Source: Sipunculus nudus (Eukaryota > Annelida > Sipuncula > Golfingiida > Sipunculidae). From it: a stretch of 64,000 nt of DNA. The position numbers and the translations under genes are program-made. The notes below the pieces were generated by a model, which made no database searches, had not been told where the DNA came from, and saw nothing but the letters and a program-made list of their open reading frames with translations. The stretch covers positions 44,159,079 to 44,223,078 of the forward strand of contig CM049309.1 of NCBI GenBank assembly GCA_026874595.1, in the 5' to 3' direction. This document shows, piece by piece, positions 32,756 to 44,949 of the stretch. Positions within the stretch are counted from its first letter, which is position 1. Each line of letters starts with the position of its first letter.

Positions 32756-35386
32756 ATTATCTCACGCTATTAGTTCATTTTGGCTGAATACAAACGTTTC
32801 CAAGCAAACCAATCCCGCCACACGGACTTACAATCAAGTTCTGCGAGTAAACAGTACACGTGTGTCTCTTTGCCATGCGTGACCGCATGTTCGATCATGC
32901 GCATGCGGGGCACTTTCCAAACAAAGAGAAGAAGCCTGAAAGAATAAACACATTGAAAATCCGGTTGGAAGCTTAAATCATTCTTTATTTGTGAAGTTCC
33001 GCGGTGCGGATACCAGGTGGCTTGCGTGCTTTGTGTTGATTTTCGCCGCTAATCGCGCCCGATGCAGGTTTATTTTCATTTGTGTACAGGAATAGTTGGG
33101 TTCCATAATATATCCAGACGAAAACACTCTACCGCATGTATAATAAACATACCTAGCTGTTATGTGAATAGTTCAAAGAGTAATTGGCAGCTTAAAATTT
33201 GGAAATTAGTGTCGATTATAAACAATACTTAGACACGCGAGACAAATACCCCTTTCAGTAATATGTGCTAAGTATTATCCTACTAAAATTTGAGGATTCG
33301 GGCGTGGTCTAAAAAAGCGTTATTCCGCTTTAGATGATTTTGCCGATACACAGCCCTTGCCACCAAACTATTTGGTCCGGACGCTGAACTCGGAAAACGC
33401 ATCCCCACGACCTCATCAAACCCTGAAATTTTATTTCTCCCTGTTTTCAAGCTCATGGGAGCTGCAATTGTAGGTACACACTGAAACCTAATGTCATAGG
33501 TCGCATGCCGAAATTATAAGTATAACGCTAATGGATATTACCAGTTTTCACTGAATAAAGCCCGCTGTGGTCCTTTGAGGACGGTGTCGCATGCAGTAAG
33601 CAGGGGTAACTAAACTGGATTGTTTTCCGTCCCTTAACGATATAATAATACAGAGTCCTGCATTCGCATAGAAAAGCTCCGCCCCCCCCCCCCCCAACAT
33701 ATATATATAAACAAATATCGATATAGAAATAAATTCATCAATCCCTATAAGCCTCACTCTCCTTCAGCCCTTACATATATAAGCAAAACATGCGCCATGC
33801 GTCTTACCGTTAGGCGAGGCTTAACTGTACATATAAGGATTCTGAAGTAACAAAGTGTATTAAAAAATATCTTCAGGTACAAAGTATTATCCCCGATCTT
33901 AAAAAGACCTTGGTGTCAGAGGTTGGAATCTACATCCAGCAAAGCGTGCGCTAAGATTTTTGTGTGCAGCATTGTAAAAATCTTTCGTGTCTGTATTCAT
34001 GAACACCCTTTTATAGGACCTAGACCGACACCTTCAGATAAGTGGAGCACGTACGTACTACCTTGTTCAGAATAAACACTAGATTATCTGGGATTGGTAT
34101 GAGAGGAGACTGATCAACATCTCTCCAAGCTGCAAGACAGATATCCACTGTGCAATGAGGGTGCAGTTAAAGGTGACTGATAAGAAAATCTCAAACCAAG
34201 CCGCAGAGTGATGTCCCTAAGTTAGTGGGAATGGTCCCCCGTTACGTGTAACAGTTACGAGATAATGACTACGAAGAACTACAGCCCCCTGGCGGTCGAT
34301 CTTTTGTCGATACGGAGCCCCAGTCACACAGTTGGTCACGGATTTACAAGAATGAACGAGAGAATTGGTACTGAACCCGCTGCCTGGCGCACAGACCTCC
34401 GCACATTAAAACATCTTATCACGACACATACGACACAGTTACTACCTATAGGCGAAATACACGTCTAAGGTGAGATACAAAAAACATACACCCTGGACGA
34501 TAAGAAAAAACAGTACGGTTACAAAGGCCAAAATGTTAAACGGTGTTACTGGTTACAGGACATCTTTCGAATAAAGTGTGCTTTGAAACAATTTAATGTT
34601 CTGGTTTTAAGATTGTGTGTGCAACTCGCTCAATGGCACTTTGAACCCAGTCTTTGTTTTATATTAAAACTCTTCTGTGCGATTGTAAGCAGATTTTACT
34701 TTTTTCAGTAACTATATAGGGAGTCTAAAGTGTACTTTGTACGATTCTCTCGACCGTCCAAGGTGCAGGGATTCTTTGTAGCACGTCAGGAGTTTAGTCA
34801 GATGCTTTCCGACACAAAGAGACCCGACCCTTTGCCGGGTCTAGTGTCGATTTCCTCACCAACCGAATCAAAGGCGCTATATTTGTCTCGTGGAAATAGA
34901 AGTGTTCCCGTGTCGTGTGTAGCGCCATCGATCCAGGGACCAGGCACATGTATTATCCAGTTCTTCCGGTCTGCCGACCATGAAAAAATTACCAACACCA
35001 ATCTGTTTGAGTATTTAAATTGAAAGACACTAGTTGTTTTTTTTTATATTATCAATCTCCGAATCACCACCCTAACCGACCGGTCCGTCGGGATGAGCAT
35101 TTGAGGCGTGCACTGTTTCATATCAACAAGTCAACTTCTGTTAATATAAAATTATCCCATACGATCCCACACATCATCGTCCTTCAAGAGAATAAGGCTG
35201 AACTACATAGTCCTGTATACCCACACCATGCATACAATCTGAAAGCAGCAAAACAAAAAACAAAAACATAAAAAAACACACGCGTCTTCTCAACACATTT
35301 TCAAGAAAAATATGTAATATTTATCAGCCAGATGTTTAACATTATTGTTACAGCCAGAAACATCACGATTGTCGCAGCCAATCATA
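32756..35386. other. Intergenic, includes an NRF1-like site
   Basis: No gene recognised. TGCGCATGCG at 32898-32907, embedded in several GCATG words, matches the NRF1 palindrome and could mark a promoter or CpG-poor enhancer. A C-run plus short TA repeat lies at 33682-33710. Frames at 34265-34468 and 34730-35023 are open but have neither splice signals nor motifs. Confidence 0.35.
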
Positions 35387-35737
35387 AAGCCGACCTCTCA
35401 TGTATCCGATTTTCCGGCCGATTATTCGCCGGCCGGAAAATCGGTAGGTTTGGTAGATGTGAGGATGCTGACGGCCAGATTTTTAGAAAATTCGGCACGA
35501 AAAATCGGCTGAAAAATCCTTGACATGCCAAGGATTTTTCAGCCGATTTTTTTATCCGGCCAGAAAATTCGGTAGATGTGACGACGGAACTAAAATAATA
35601 GGCCGATTTACAGCCTACCTTTCCTTCCTTTTATCGTTTGCTGACGCCGAGACTGTGGCCTAAGACTGTGTTTTATGTGGGAATGTTTTCGGTTTCTTCA
35701 TCACATCAGGAAAAATTGGTAGATGGGAGGTCGGCTT
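35387..35737. mobile_element. Foldback MITE with nested perfect hairpins (family D)
   Basis: Ends are inverted: AAGCCGACCTCTCATGTA at left and, read inwards from the right, AAGCCGACCTCCCATCTACC. Inside are two perfect hairpins: 15-bp arms at 35406-35420 and 35430-35444 (CCGATTTTCCGGCCG), and 23-bp arms at 35500-35522 and 35529-35551 around a 6-base loop. The TCGG-type words are repeated throughout. No coding sequence and no convincing target duplication. Confidence 0.75.
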
Positions 35738-36038
35738 AACATATCTGTCTGACCATAGGCCTATACACATAGCGTTTGTAAGGAAACTCACAGGCGCATG
35801 CCAGCCCTATCGTTACCGGTCTCGCACAAAAAACCGGCTCATTTGTATCACGAAAATATAACCACGAGCAATGGATATTAAATATTTCATGGGTGTCTGA
35901 AGCTCTGATGGTATAATGATGCCAAATACATAACAGATCTAAGCATTTGTGAGGATGTTTCTCTGGACTTTATGTTAATGCTGGCTTACTCTGCGTACTT
36001 GTTAATGAAGTGTAGGGAATTCCTGTTCAGAAAGGTTC
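35738..36038. other. Intergenic spacer
   Basis: No feature seen between the two MITEs. Confidence 0.4.
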
Positions 36039-36335
36039 TAAGGCCAAAAAAAGGTTGGGTTCTCGGGCACTTTTTTTCAGAAATCAGTGCGGGCGGGCGG
36101 AGTTTTTTATTACTTTTTTTCCATGTTTCGATAAAAATGTCATATGATCAGGGAAAAGCATGATAATAACATATTTTTTTCTAAACAGGTAAAAGCACTA
36201 CAAAACGAACGAAAACTTATCCAAATTGTAATTGTTTTATCTTCTTGAAAGATGAAAATCAAAATAAAAATGTATCATGGAGGGGGGGGGGGGGTAAAAT
36301 GTACGCGGGCGGTAAATGAGAACGATACCTTTTAT
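36039..36335. mobile_element. MITE family A, copy 2
   Basis: Same orientation and block order as the 6.3-kb copy: left end AAGGCCAAAAAAAGGTTGGG, TTCTCGGGCAC, GATAATAACATATTTTTTTC, CTTGAAAGATGAAAATCAAA, a G-run of about 14 bases near 36281, and the right end CGGGCGGTAAATGAGAACGATACC. Confidence 0.7.
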
Positions 36336-36604
36336 CATACGTCAATGCTGATAAACAGAAAGAAAACACGTAGCCTAAGCCCTAAAGTGTTTGGTTGCAT
36401 ATGAGCGGAAGTTGCACTAGTTGCAAAATGCCCTTTGAAAAATGCTGGTTTGTCTGACTTTCCGCCAAATGCCGTTGTTGAATGTGTTCGCATTATTTTG
36501 GCGTGGATATAAACAAAATAAATGGAACGGCGTTTTCTGGTCTATTTTTGTCAAATGGTTCAAGGGATTACCCGTAGTTTAGAGACGACAGATATCGGAA
36601 TAGG

Positions 36605-36611
<7 letters not shown>

Positions 36612-36653
<42 letters not shown>
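36612..36653. repeat. (GA)21 microsatellite
   Basis: Forty-two bases of uninterrupted GA. Confidence 0.95.
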
Positions 36654-36657
<4 letters not shown>

Positions 36658-37675
36658 TAACGCCAGATGCAATAAAATAATAATGCCTTATGCCCCCAGA
36701 CTAATCAGGAATCAATTCTCCAATCTGTTTTGTTGTTCAAGGGAGGACAAACTGAATTTATATAATTGTCCACCAAGAGTATAGCGAGGCGTTGACTTGT
36801 GCCAATATCGTTTGTTTATGGTGACAGTCGTGGTGCGATGTATGGGCCCCTACATCAAACACTGTCTAAATGGTACACGGGTCGCAATGTCAGGTCCCCA
36901 CACCTCGAGAGTTCATCGAAGTGCATTCTGGGACTAAACGATCTATTATATCAGAAACTGGTTGCAAAAACACAACGATAGAAGAGTAATAAATGCTGAA
37001 TCAATGAGAGACGGAGTATATTTCTCCTGATATACAATCATATTGCCAACAGAATACAACAGACGGCGATTGATTTTTCTGGAGGGAAATTTTGGCGGAA
37101 GTAAGTTGAACCTTCACGCAAGTCCACACTTAGTCTGCACACCCTGTAAATAACCGGCTGAGCAGTCCAGAAGACAGCGTCTGTATGTTTGTTCCAGTAG
37201 TGGTTCCTTAAATAACAAGATTTGAGAATGTTTTAGCTATTGATCCAAGTATCGATTTCTCAAGCTCCCGCCTATAATAAATGGGCCCTGAAACGTCAAG
37301 GGGCGCGTGAAAGCTTTATCACCTTATTGTCCACGAATTATATGTCCGGTGCTACCGTGTAGAAACTTGGTTTGATTAAATATACTGGGTATTATAACAA
37401 AGATAAACTGGCAAATAGGAACATGGCACTCAGGGGAAAAGGACAGTTAAGCAGAAAAAAATGCATTTTTTCACGGATGTTTAAACAAGATAACTGAAGA
37501 GGATATCAAAATTTAGCCTGACATCTTAAGGTTGCGTGGCATTGATATGTTCAACACCGAGGGCTGGTTTTAAATTATAACCTTTAGGGAAGTTCATGGG
37601 CGACGAAGCTGAAATTCACAAACATATGTCAGCCAGAGTCCCCGAGGCAAAATGGCGAAATGTCAACAGAAACCA
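36654..37675. other. Intergenic, no feature seen
   Basis: No gene or repeat recognised; the 60-codon frame at 36799-36981 has no supporting signal. Confidence 0.35.
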
Positions 37676-37767
37676 GGGTATCTGCTCCAATAATTTATGA
37701 TATCTGGGTATTTGCTCCAATAAAGTACATGATATCTGAGTATCTGCTCTAATAAACCAGGATATCT
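37676..37767. repeat. Three-copy 30-32 bp tandem repeat
   Basis: Units 37676-37705, 37706-37737 and 37738-37767 share GGGTATCTGCTCCAATAA at the front and GATATCT at the end. Confidence 0.85.
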
Positions 37768-38391
37768 GGAATGTTTTATATCCGATCCAGTTAACATGAA
37801 ATTTTGCAGAAGACTCGATGGTAAAACTCCCCTGGTAGAAGTCAAACAAACTTATTCCAAATCTTATTCTATAATCATTCTATAAACAATTGCCTATGGA
37901 AAAAAATATAAATATCCAGTTTACATAAACTGAGCCCAATTCCTGCAGAAAAAAAATTCTATTTATTTTCTCAAAAAAGACATGGGGTTGTGTGATTTGA
38001 CCAAAAAAAACTATTGGCACATCTATGAGCACTGTCAACTGGGCAGTGACGTCACACACAAGGAAATCCCCTGTGACTAAAAATTTCAATCTTGTCAAAA
38101 GCTTAGTATTTCTGACACTGTCAGCCTATATTTTCAGGGATGAATAAAAACAACATGTATTTCTAGATTTCTAAAAGTTTCAAAAGTCATTTCTAAATTT
38201 TGCCTGTGACGTCACAGCCAATTACATCAGGGCCCGATATCTGTTCTCGATGCAAATACACATAACACCACCTAGTGCTATCAGGTTTACCTAACCTAGA
38301 GCGTGTACTTACTGTAAACACTGCCACACACAGGCCGCAGACATGGAATTCAGCACTAATTAATTATCGTTAATAAATGTGACTTGCGAAG
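37768..38391. promoter_or_regulatory. Intergenic segment with two CRE palindromes 160 bp apart
   Basis: Perfect TGACGTCA sites lie at 38047-38054 and 38207-38214, both preceded by G/T and followed by CA. CRE/ATF palindromes of this type bind CREB-family factors; two copies at exactly 160 bp suggest either a regulatory module or an old duplication. No gene start is visible nearby. Confidence 0.35.
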
Positions 38392-38808
38392 CATGAGCTT
38401 TAAAATATAGGGGGAGGTTAATATCCCCCCACTTCTTAGCAAGGGGGTGGTGGTCGATGTAATCATCCACCCTACTATTCAGAGAATAATATTTATATAT
38501 TGGAAATAAAATATATTAATAATACGAATTATAGACATTGGTTGAAATATTACATATCTAAACTTGGTTAAATTTCTAATTGTACTATAAAATATAACAT
38601 ATCTAAACCTGATTTAGAAATATAATATAACATAATTATAACATCATACCTTATTTTTTAAAAGCTTATACTTAATTGTAATATATTTGAAATATGTCAC
38701 ACAGACAATAAAGGGTATATAAAAAATGTTTATAAAAAAGTTTCCCAACTTTGATTACTCTCCCACGCGGGTCATCCCCCAACCTTAGAGATACATATTA
38801 CGCCACTG
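38392..38808. mobile_element. hAT-like MITE (family E), older copy
   Basis: The right end ATTACGCCACTG reads inwards as CAGTGGCGTAAT. Internal blocks (ATATAGGGGG, TTNTTNGCAAGGGGG, GATGTAATCATCC, AGAGAATAATATT, ATATATTAATAA) match the 43.3-kb element in order. The left end is eroded, so the start is estimated by alignment, and no target duplication remains. Confidence 0.65.
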
Positions 38809-40271
38809 TTCAACACTGACAGACAAGATAAGTCTTCCTTGATGTTATAATAGAATATCAGCTGTTCGTTGTCCGTACAATGTACACACCCCCGTTTGAA
38901 GAATTCATCCTAAGAGGTTTTCAGTTAAACAACGTGAGGTGCAAGGGAGATATAATCATCAATGGCTTTCCTAAACGAATTCTCCAATTTCCATCAAGAT
39001 ATCGTTGTAAATTAAACATTCCTCAATTGGCCGTGACTTCGGAGCATCGGGAAACAGAAACCAAGTAATACATTCGTAAACATTACAAATCATTCACAGA
39101 CATGCACGCAGGGATGGTCTCGTCTGGCCTCTTATAATTCTACAGGATGGTGGCCACAATCAAATTTGTCAAGCGCTTCCATAAAAGGGACTGGATGAAC
39201 GCTAACCTGGCGAGAGTGATGGATGGGGCGTCTTGAAATTACTACACTGTACTTAAAAACAGAACAGGTCACGTGATATATCAGGTACACATCATGTGAC
39301 ATGTACAAGTCTTACAATATACGTATAAACCGTGAAACATTGAGTATACCACAGCAGATTGAAAGAGACCTGCTGTGAAATTGCTGATAAGAGTTTAATT
39401 GTGCATGCCAGAAAATGGCCACTATGATATAGTCCTATATAAAAAGTTACTGCCGACTTCAGCTTTATTTTATATTCCTAGCATGCAGAACTTCATTCTA
39501 CCCTTCGAAACGTGACCCATTCCATAGACGCCTCACATTCACAACCAGTTTACACCCAGTCAGGCATCAGCAATTATATGTTTTTTTTCCAGAAGAAAGA
39601 AGCTCCTAGGGCTCAGTGTTTATAAATGATTTACCCGATGATCCCTAGAAACGTACGTTGGCCTTGGTACGCCATGTTACATTTCTGAAATACAGGTTTT
39701 CATTACTGGAAGAACATCCCCTGAACATGAGCGGCATGTTTAGTATAAGTTATATTTTGCCTGCTGATTATGGGTACTGCACAAACTGTCAAGGATGGTT
39801 ATGACGAAGTTGATTTTAAAGATGGAATAATATGAAATGCAAACTCACACCCTGTCTTGTTTCATGTTGCTGAACATTACTGAACATTATATACTTGCAC
39901 ATATGGTAAGATTTTCAGATGGAAGCAATACCTGATAATCGGACTTATGTAAACGGTAAAGGTGGAAATGATAATAAATCTGTTTATATAGTTTAAATTC
40001 TGGATCCCTGATTTATTTACTTTGTTAATCATTGTGATTATTTTCTGTGGTTCTCCCATATTTTTGTGTTTATATGTACCTTTTAATTTGAAAGTGAACG
40101 TCATTCACTTTGAACCATATAAAGTTAACTATATATTAACTGTATTCGCTGTAGATAGTTGGTTTCCATTTAATTTAGTGCACTTATTTTATATGTTTTG
40201 TCATCGAACATTTTTCAATATTTCACGTTTTTGTCAATTACGCGTTTGTATTAAAAGCTATAAAGCATGAT
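38809..40271. other. Intergenic, no gene seen
   Basis: AT-rich with short unsupported frames (38880-39068, 39877-40104, 40022-40270). Confidence 0.4.
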
Positions 40272-40530
40272 AATTTATCATTTTAATCAGGCCCGGTGAC
40301 TACTGTACCTGCGGGCCCGAGGTGTGTAATCGTCCCCACTGCTGGGTCATACCATATTGACGGACTCTGCGAAAGGCGCACCCGTTAAACCTACAAAGAG
40401 CTCATCCTCGGTGGTAGCCGACCGTGAAAACCCTCACCCCCTCGGCTGAGATTCAAACTCACGATCTCCCGGCTGTGAGTCCTGTGCTCTACCACTGAGC
40501 AACAGAAGCCGGTGACAATTTATCATTTTA
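40272..40530 (-). mobile_element. tRNA-derived SINE with 14-bp target-site duplication
   Basis: The 231-bp element (40286-40516) is bounded by perfect copies of AATTTATCATTTTA (40272-40285 and 40517-40530). On the minus strand it starts GTCACCGGCTTCTG, then an A-box TTGCTCAGTGGTAGAGCAC and B-box GAGTTTGAATCTC, and the tail carries GGGGACGATTACACACC. An intact duplication means a comparatively recent retroposition by a LINE-type endonuclease. Confidence 0.9.
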
Positions 40531-40659
40531 GCTGAATGAGTGAGGACGCTATCTGAATAGTACAGAAAATATGTACATTGCAAGCAGCATCCTGTGGTTA
40601 TATGAGATATATTTCAGAATACAAGGAGACAACTTGCGGACAACAGCCGGAGAGTGTGT

Positions 40660-40975
40660 ATGTCAGGTTTACCCTGGGCCAGCCAACCCTGGTTTAAACT
40701 CACTGGTACACCACTGATTCATCCCGGAAAGTCCGACCGTGCTTATCCCACAACATGTCACCCCTAGTCCTTAAGTGACGTAACCACCCATGTCCCAGAC
40801 TCGGCTAGATATCAGAAAGCTTGACCCTCGGAAATCTCCCCATTTGTTTAAGATTTTTGGAAGTCTGGCGCGGGACTGCGTAACCTGCCGCTGTAAGATT
40901 CGAACCCCAAACCTCCTAGTGTACTGGCTCAGTAGTCAGACACGCTAACCACTCGATCACCGGGACTTGTTACAG
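40660..40975 (-). mobile_element. tRNA-derived SINE, different family
   Basis: On the minus strand, starting near 40970: GTCCCGGTGATCGAGTGGTTAGCG (A-box) and GGGTTCGAATCTT (B-box, about 40897-40909), followed by a body with CGCGCCAGACTTCC and CACTTAAGGACTAGGGGTGAC. Its tRNA head differs from that of the 40.3-kb SINE, so two SINE families have inserted within 700 bp. Confidence 0.7.
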
Positions 40976-43348
40976 GTACCTCATTTAGCACCCTACATAA
41001 GCACATCTGCTAACATAAGAATATCATATATTATCTCTGCAGCACGATTCAGTAAGAATTTCAGTTGGTCGGAAAGGGCCTACTTGAGTTGTGACACAAA
41101 TCATGCCGAAAACTGCACTGCACTACGATTGCGGTCCATACATTCAAAATGATATCGCTGAGCAAAACCTGTATGCTTGGCATATTATATTTAGAATATG
41201 AATGTAAATCCCGTTATGGTGAGGGCCGTCCTTTCTGCACTTCACAGGTCTAAACTATTAGTAACATAACTGGTAGAACTTAAACAAACTGCATGGAGAT
41301 TTAGTATGCGAAGTTATACCGGAATCTCTGTTGCACATTGTGTATGTTACAAGAAGGTAAGTAAATATATCTAACAGTGATCCTGCTTCATTCTAGTAAG
41401 CCGCGAATCTTTGTTAAAATGGCAATACGGTTTGCTTCATCATCCTGATTTTCAGCGTAGATCTGACATAGCATACGGTGCCACTCTGACTCTTCGTAGA
41501 CGCTCCTGTGTCAAAAGTACCCCTAGTATCTCTGTTACTGTATGTAAAACTGAATTAATCATATTTAACTTTTTGTTTCAATTTCAGCAATTTAAGCGTG
41601 ACACTTCGTGCGCCCAGATCAGTCATTCGCGCACAAGGATTAATATTTAATTGTCTATGTCGTCCCGGGTCTGACCTTCGGCTGCTGTTTGGTTCATTAA
41701 TGATTTATATGCCCAGCGTCATGAGACCGCGACGGACCCAGGGATCATCCCCACGAAAGGCGCTTTTTAATGGCTTAATTTGCAGCTCAGCTGTTCTGGG
41801 CTAGACCTGAAGCATTAAAAAATGTGTAGAAAAAAATGATATTTGAGAAACATTGGATTTTCGGTCTTGAATTACATGATCTTGATCGGAAAGGTTTCAT
41901 GTAAATGTTAAAATCATAACCCATCATTAACTGAGCACAAATCTATAATAATCTTGACAGCAATCAGTCATAGAATAAGACCAGCAGTCATATATAAGAT
42001 ATAAATGTCGTGTAGGTTCCTAGAGCGTATGGACTTTTTCTGTATTTTTATTACATAAACATTTATTTGTACTTTGTCCATAAGAATTTATCGGGACATA
42101 TATTGCAGGGATTCCCCGGTGACCTTTTCCAACTGGTTTTGGGTAAATCAGAGGTCAGCGTCTCATATTAAGTTCGCCTTTGTGGATGTAATACAAATGA
42201 TTTATGACATTCCTAGTCCGTGAAGACTTTGTTGTGCAATTAGGGAGAGCTAACAAATACCAAATACAACACAAATATACAACCTTATTGTAAAACGGTA
42301 TGAATTCACACTAAATAGGTTCTATCAGAATAAAATTATGAAATGGCCAGGGGTGGCAGGGTACCCATATAGATGGGGATTAAGGGCTATTTCCTAAAAC
42401 TCTGGAATGTATTCAGAGTGCCAGGTAAAGGGTTTAAAGACCTGTTCGACTGATGATTAAGAAAAAGATATAAAAATACAATATTTTATAAAATATAGTA
42501 GTAGTAGATTATTATTATTATTATTATTCTACTCTGTCCGTTCCCAAGGTATTTACGTTAATAAAGATGTGGTTGTATGTACAGTTCTCCACTGTAATTG
42601 AAGATAATATATATAATATAGATAATACCATATATCATTAACACTTTACGAAAGACAAATTATTTGATCGTCTTTTTGGTACCGTACGGCACGTCAGCCT
42701 CTCCATATCAAAACCACAGCAAGTTAATAGTCTGGTTGATAAAGCGAAGGCTAAAATCAGATTTGCTCAGATGAAAGTTGTTCTGTGAGCCTTCAAAGAA
42801 TCCTGTTAATTTAAAGACCTAGTGTAAAAGGCATATCCAATTCATCAAGAAATTGGTCAGAGTACACATATCAATGCGTTACTTAGTTGGCAAGGTATAT
42901 ATTATACATCCGCCTGAGAGACGAGGTTTCGAAGAGAATTGGGAAAAAAAGTGGAACACAATATTTGTTCGGGAGTTTATAACTAGAAATATACATACAT
43001 ATCCAGCACCACATAAGTGAGACAAATGTGACTCGAACGCAAAAGAGCTTAGGATTTTAGAACACAAAAAAAGGATCCACTGATTGGTTATAAGGAAAAG
43101 TCTGTATAAATTGTTCCAACTTATCTACAGGACATGAGAAGAGGTTCTTAGATTCACATAAAGCATGTGTTTGAATAGCGTTTCATTTTCGACTGGTTTC
43201 CTGGAGCAGCTGTATTTTTTTTTTACAGTATGTACCGCTTGACCATGTTTGTCATGTTTAGCGCTTCGGCCTACTCCGGATACGAGTCTAAGGATTCTTG
43301 GACGAATCTGTCCAAATACGTTTGTACACATATTCCTAATGTAGCTTG
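40976..43348. other. Intergenic, (ATT)n microsatellite included
   Basis: An ATT microsatellite lies at about 42508-42529. The 41.4-41.8 kb stretch has somewhat higher GC and a TTTCAATTTCAG acceptor-like site at 41588, but frames there show no recognisable protein. Nothing else seen. Confidence 0.35.
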
Positions 43349-43713
43349 CAGGGGCGTCAATATAGGGGGGGGGATGGGGGGTATATATACCCCCCCACTT
43401 TTTGGCAAGGGGGGGGGGGAGGGTTAATGTAATCATCCCCCCCTTACTTTTCAGAGAATAATATTATAATATTGCAAATGGGATATATTAATAAATAGAA
43501 TTAAAAACGTTGAATCCATTTACTAAAAAATGTTATATCTAAAACTTGCTTAAAATTCACAAAATAACTTATTTTCTATCATAATATTATAGTTATTTGA
43601 AATATAATTAAGTATATTTATATAAATAAGTATAAATATATAAATATATATATAATAATCATATATATATATAGTTGAATATGTCACTCAGAGACGCTGA
43701 AAAAGTAATATAT

Positions 43714-43755
<42 letters not shown>

Positions 43756-43776
43756 AAGTCACCCCCCCACCCACCG
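43349..43776. mobile_element. hAT-like MITE (family E) with perfect 8-bp target duplication
   Basis: The element is flanked by identical 8-mers GTAGCTTG (43341-43348 and 43777-43784), the length made by hAT transposases. The left end is CAGGGGCGTCAATATAGG; the right end CCCACCG corresponds to the CGCCACTG of the 38.8-kb copy. The 428-bp body has G- and C-runs near the left end, an AT-rich centre and a (TA)16 tract at 43718-43749. It encodes nothing, so it needs a transposase from elsewhere. Confidence 0.88.
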
Positions 43777-43784
43777 GTAGCTTG

Positions 43785-44219
43785 AACACAATAAAAATGA
43801 TCCCTACATATTATCATGAATACGGGTGTTCAGACTCCATTTGAACCAAAATTATTGATGAATTATCAGTATTAAGTAAGTATGGGCCCTTACACTTACT
43901 GTGAAGAAAAAGAGATACACTTCTACGTCACCGGGCTTCTTGAGTCTTCCGGGGAAACAGTCAATGGAAAAGTAGCATGGCTAAACACCGCGATGTTTGA
44001 TGGAAAGGATGTTTATGAAAATGAGGGTCTAACCATTTCATTTGCATAGATTGCCCACCTTATTTGAATGGGATTCCTTTTGGATCGGTTCCTGTAGTGT
44101 AGTGCATTCCGTTACAACTTTCACATGCAATAAAAATGAACTCTGAGGGCAAAAAGGATGAAACGCATTCACGGACGCACATTTACGCGATATACTAATG
44201 CAGTTTGATACATAGGTTA
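43785..44219. other. Intergenic, no feature seen
   Basis: No gene or repeat recognised. Confidence 0.4.
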
Positions 44220-44940
44220 ATATAGTGTATTTATATACAATTATAGAAATGATTTGCTAACCCACTACAATCGCTAGAATTGCATGTTCCATGACAACCA
44301 TGGTAAAGCGGTACACAATGTAGCAACCGTATCACATCCCATATGGCAACAAAGGAAGAGAATATCCATGGGTCCTCACCCGGAAAAAGGCCGCCAGGCC
44401 AGAGACACGCGGATGCGAGTAGTTTGGAATATATGGAGCTGTGCATCACAATCAGAGAACAGCAGGTCTCGCAATGAATCGTAGAAATTAAGGTTTATCC
44501 TTGGGCAGAAAAGCAAGCCTTTGCAGGATGGGAGATTACGCCTTAGGAGAATGTTCGAGCAGTGCATGTAAAAAAATGGAGGTCGGCTTGTCTTAATTGT
44601 AACCAATTGGCATCCACAGAAAACGTCAGTTTAAATCAACAGCAGAAAGCAACGAACTTCTTTCGGTCTTTATGCAAGGGAAGCCCATATCCTGGGAGGG
44701 AATGGAACGGCTTATCTCAAGAAAATGACAGGTGTACCAAGGACTGGAATTCGAGTTCCTGGATGAGAACGGTAGTGCTCTCCAGAATCTTCTGAAGTGA
44801 CAGAAAGCGCTGAAGTACAACCCGCTACTCAGTGTCTGGGATTTACAGAACCTTATAAATAGGATTAAATATGAAACAAAGCGAATGGCAATTTTCTCTT
44901 AATTCCATGGATTCGATTCAGAGATCAGTAGACCATCGTA
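44220..44940. other. Probable decayed coding or transposon fragment, unassigned
   Basis: GC is raised and several frames are open on both strands (44231-44449 -, 44284-44484 +, 44376-44606 -, 44562-44795 +, 44626-44820 -). On the + strand consecutive pieces such as KVYPWAEKQAFAGWE and VRAVHVKKWRSACLN give the impression of a broken protein, but I cannot name a family. It adjoins the LINE fossil and may belong to another old element. Confidence 0.3.
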
Positions 44941-44949
44941 TCCGAGATG

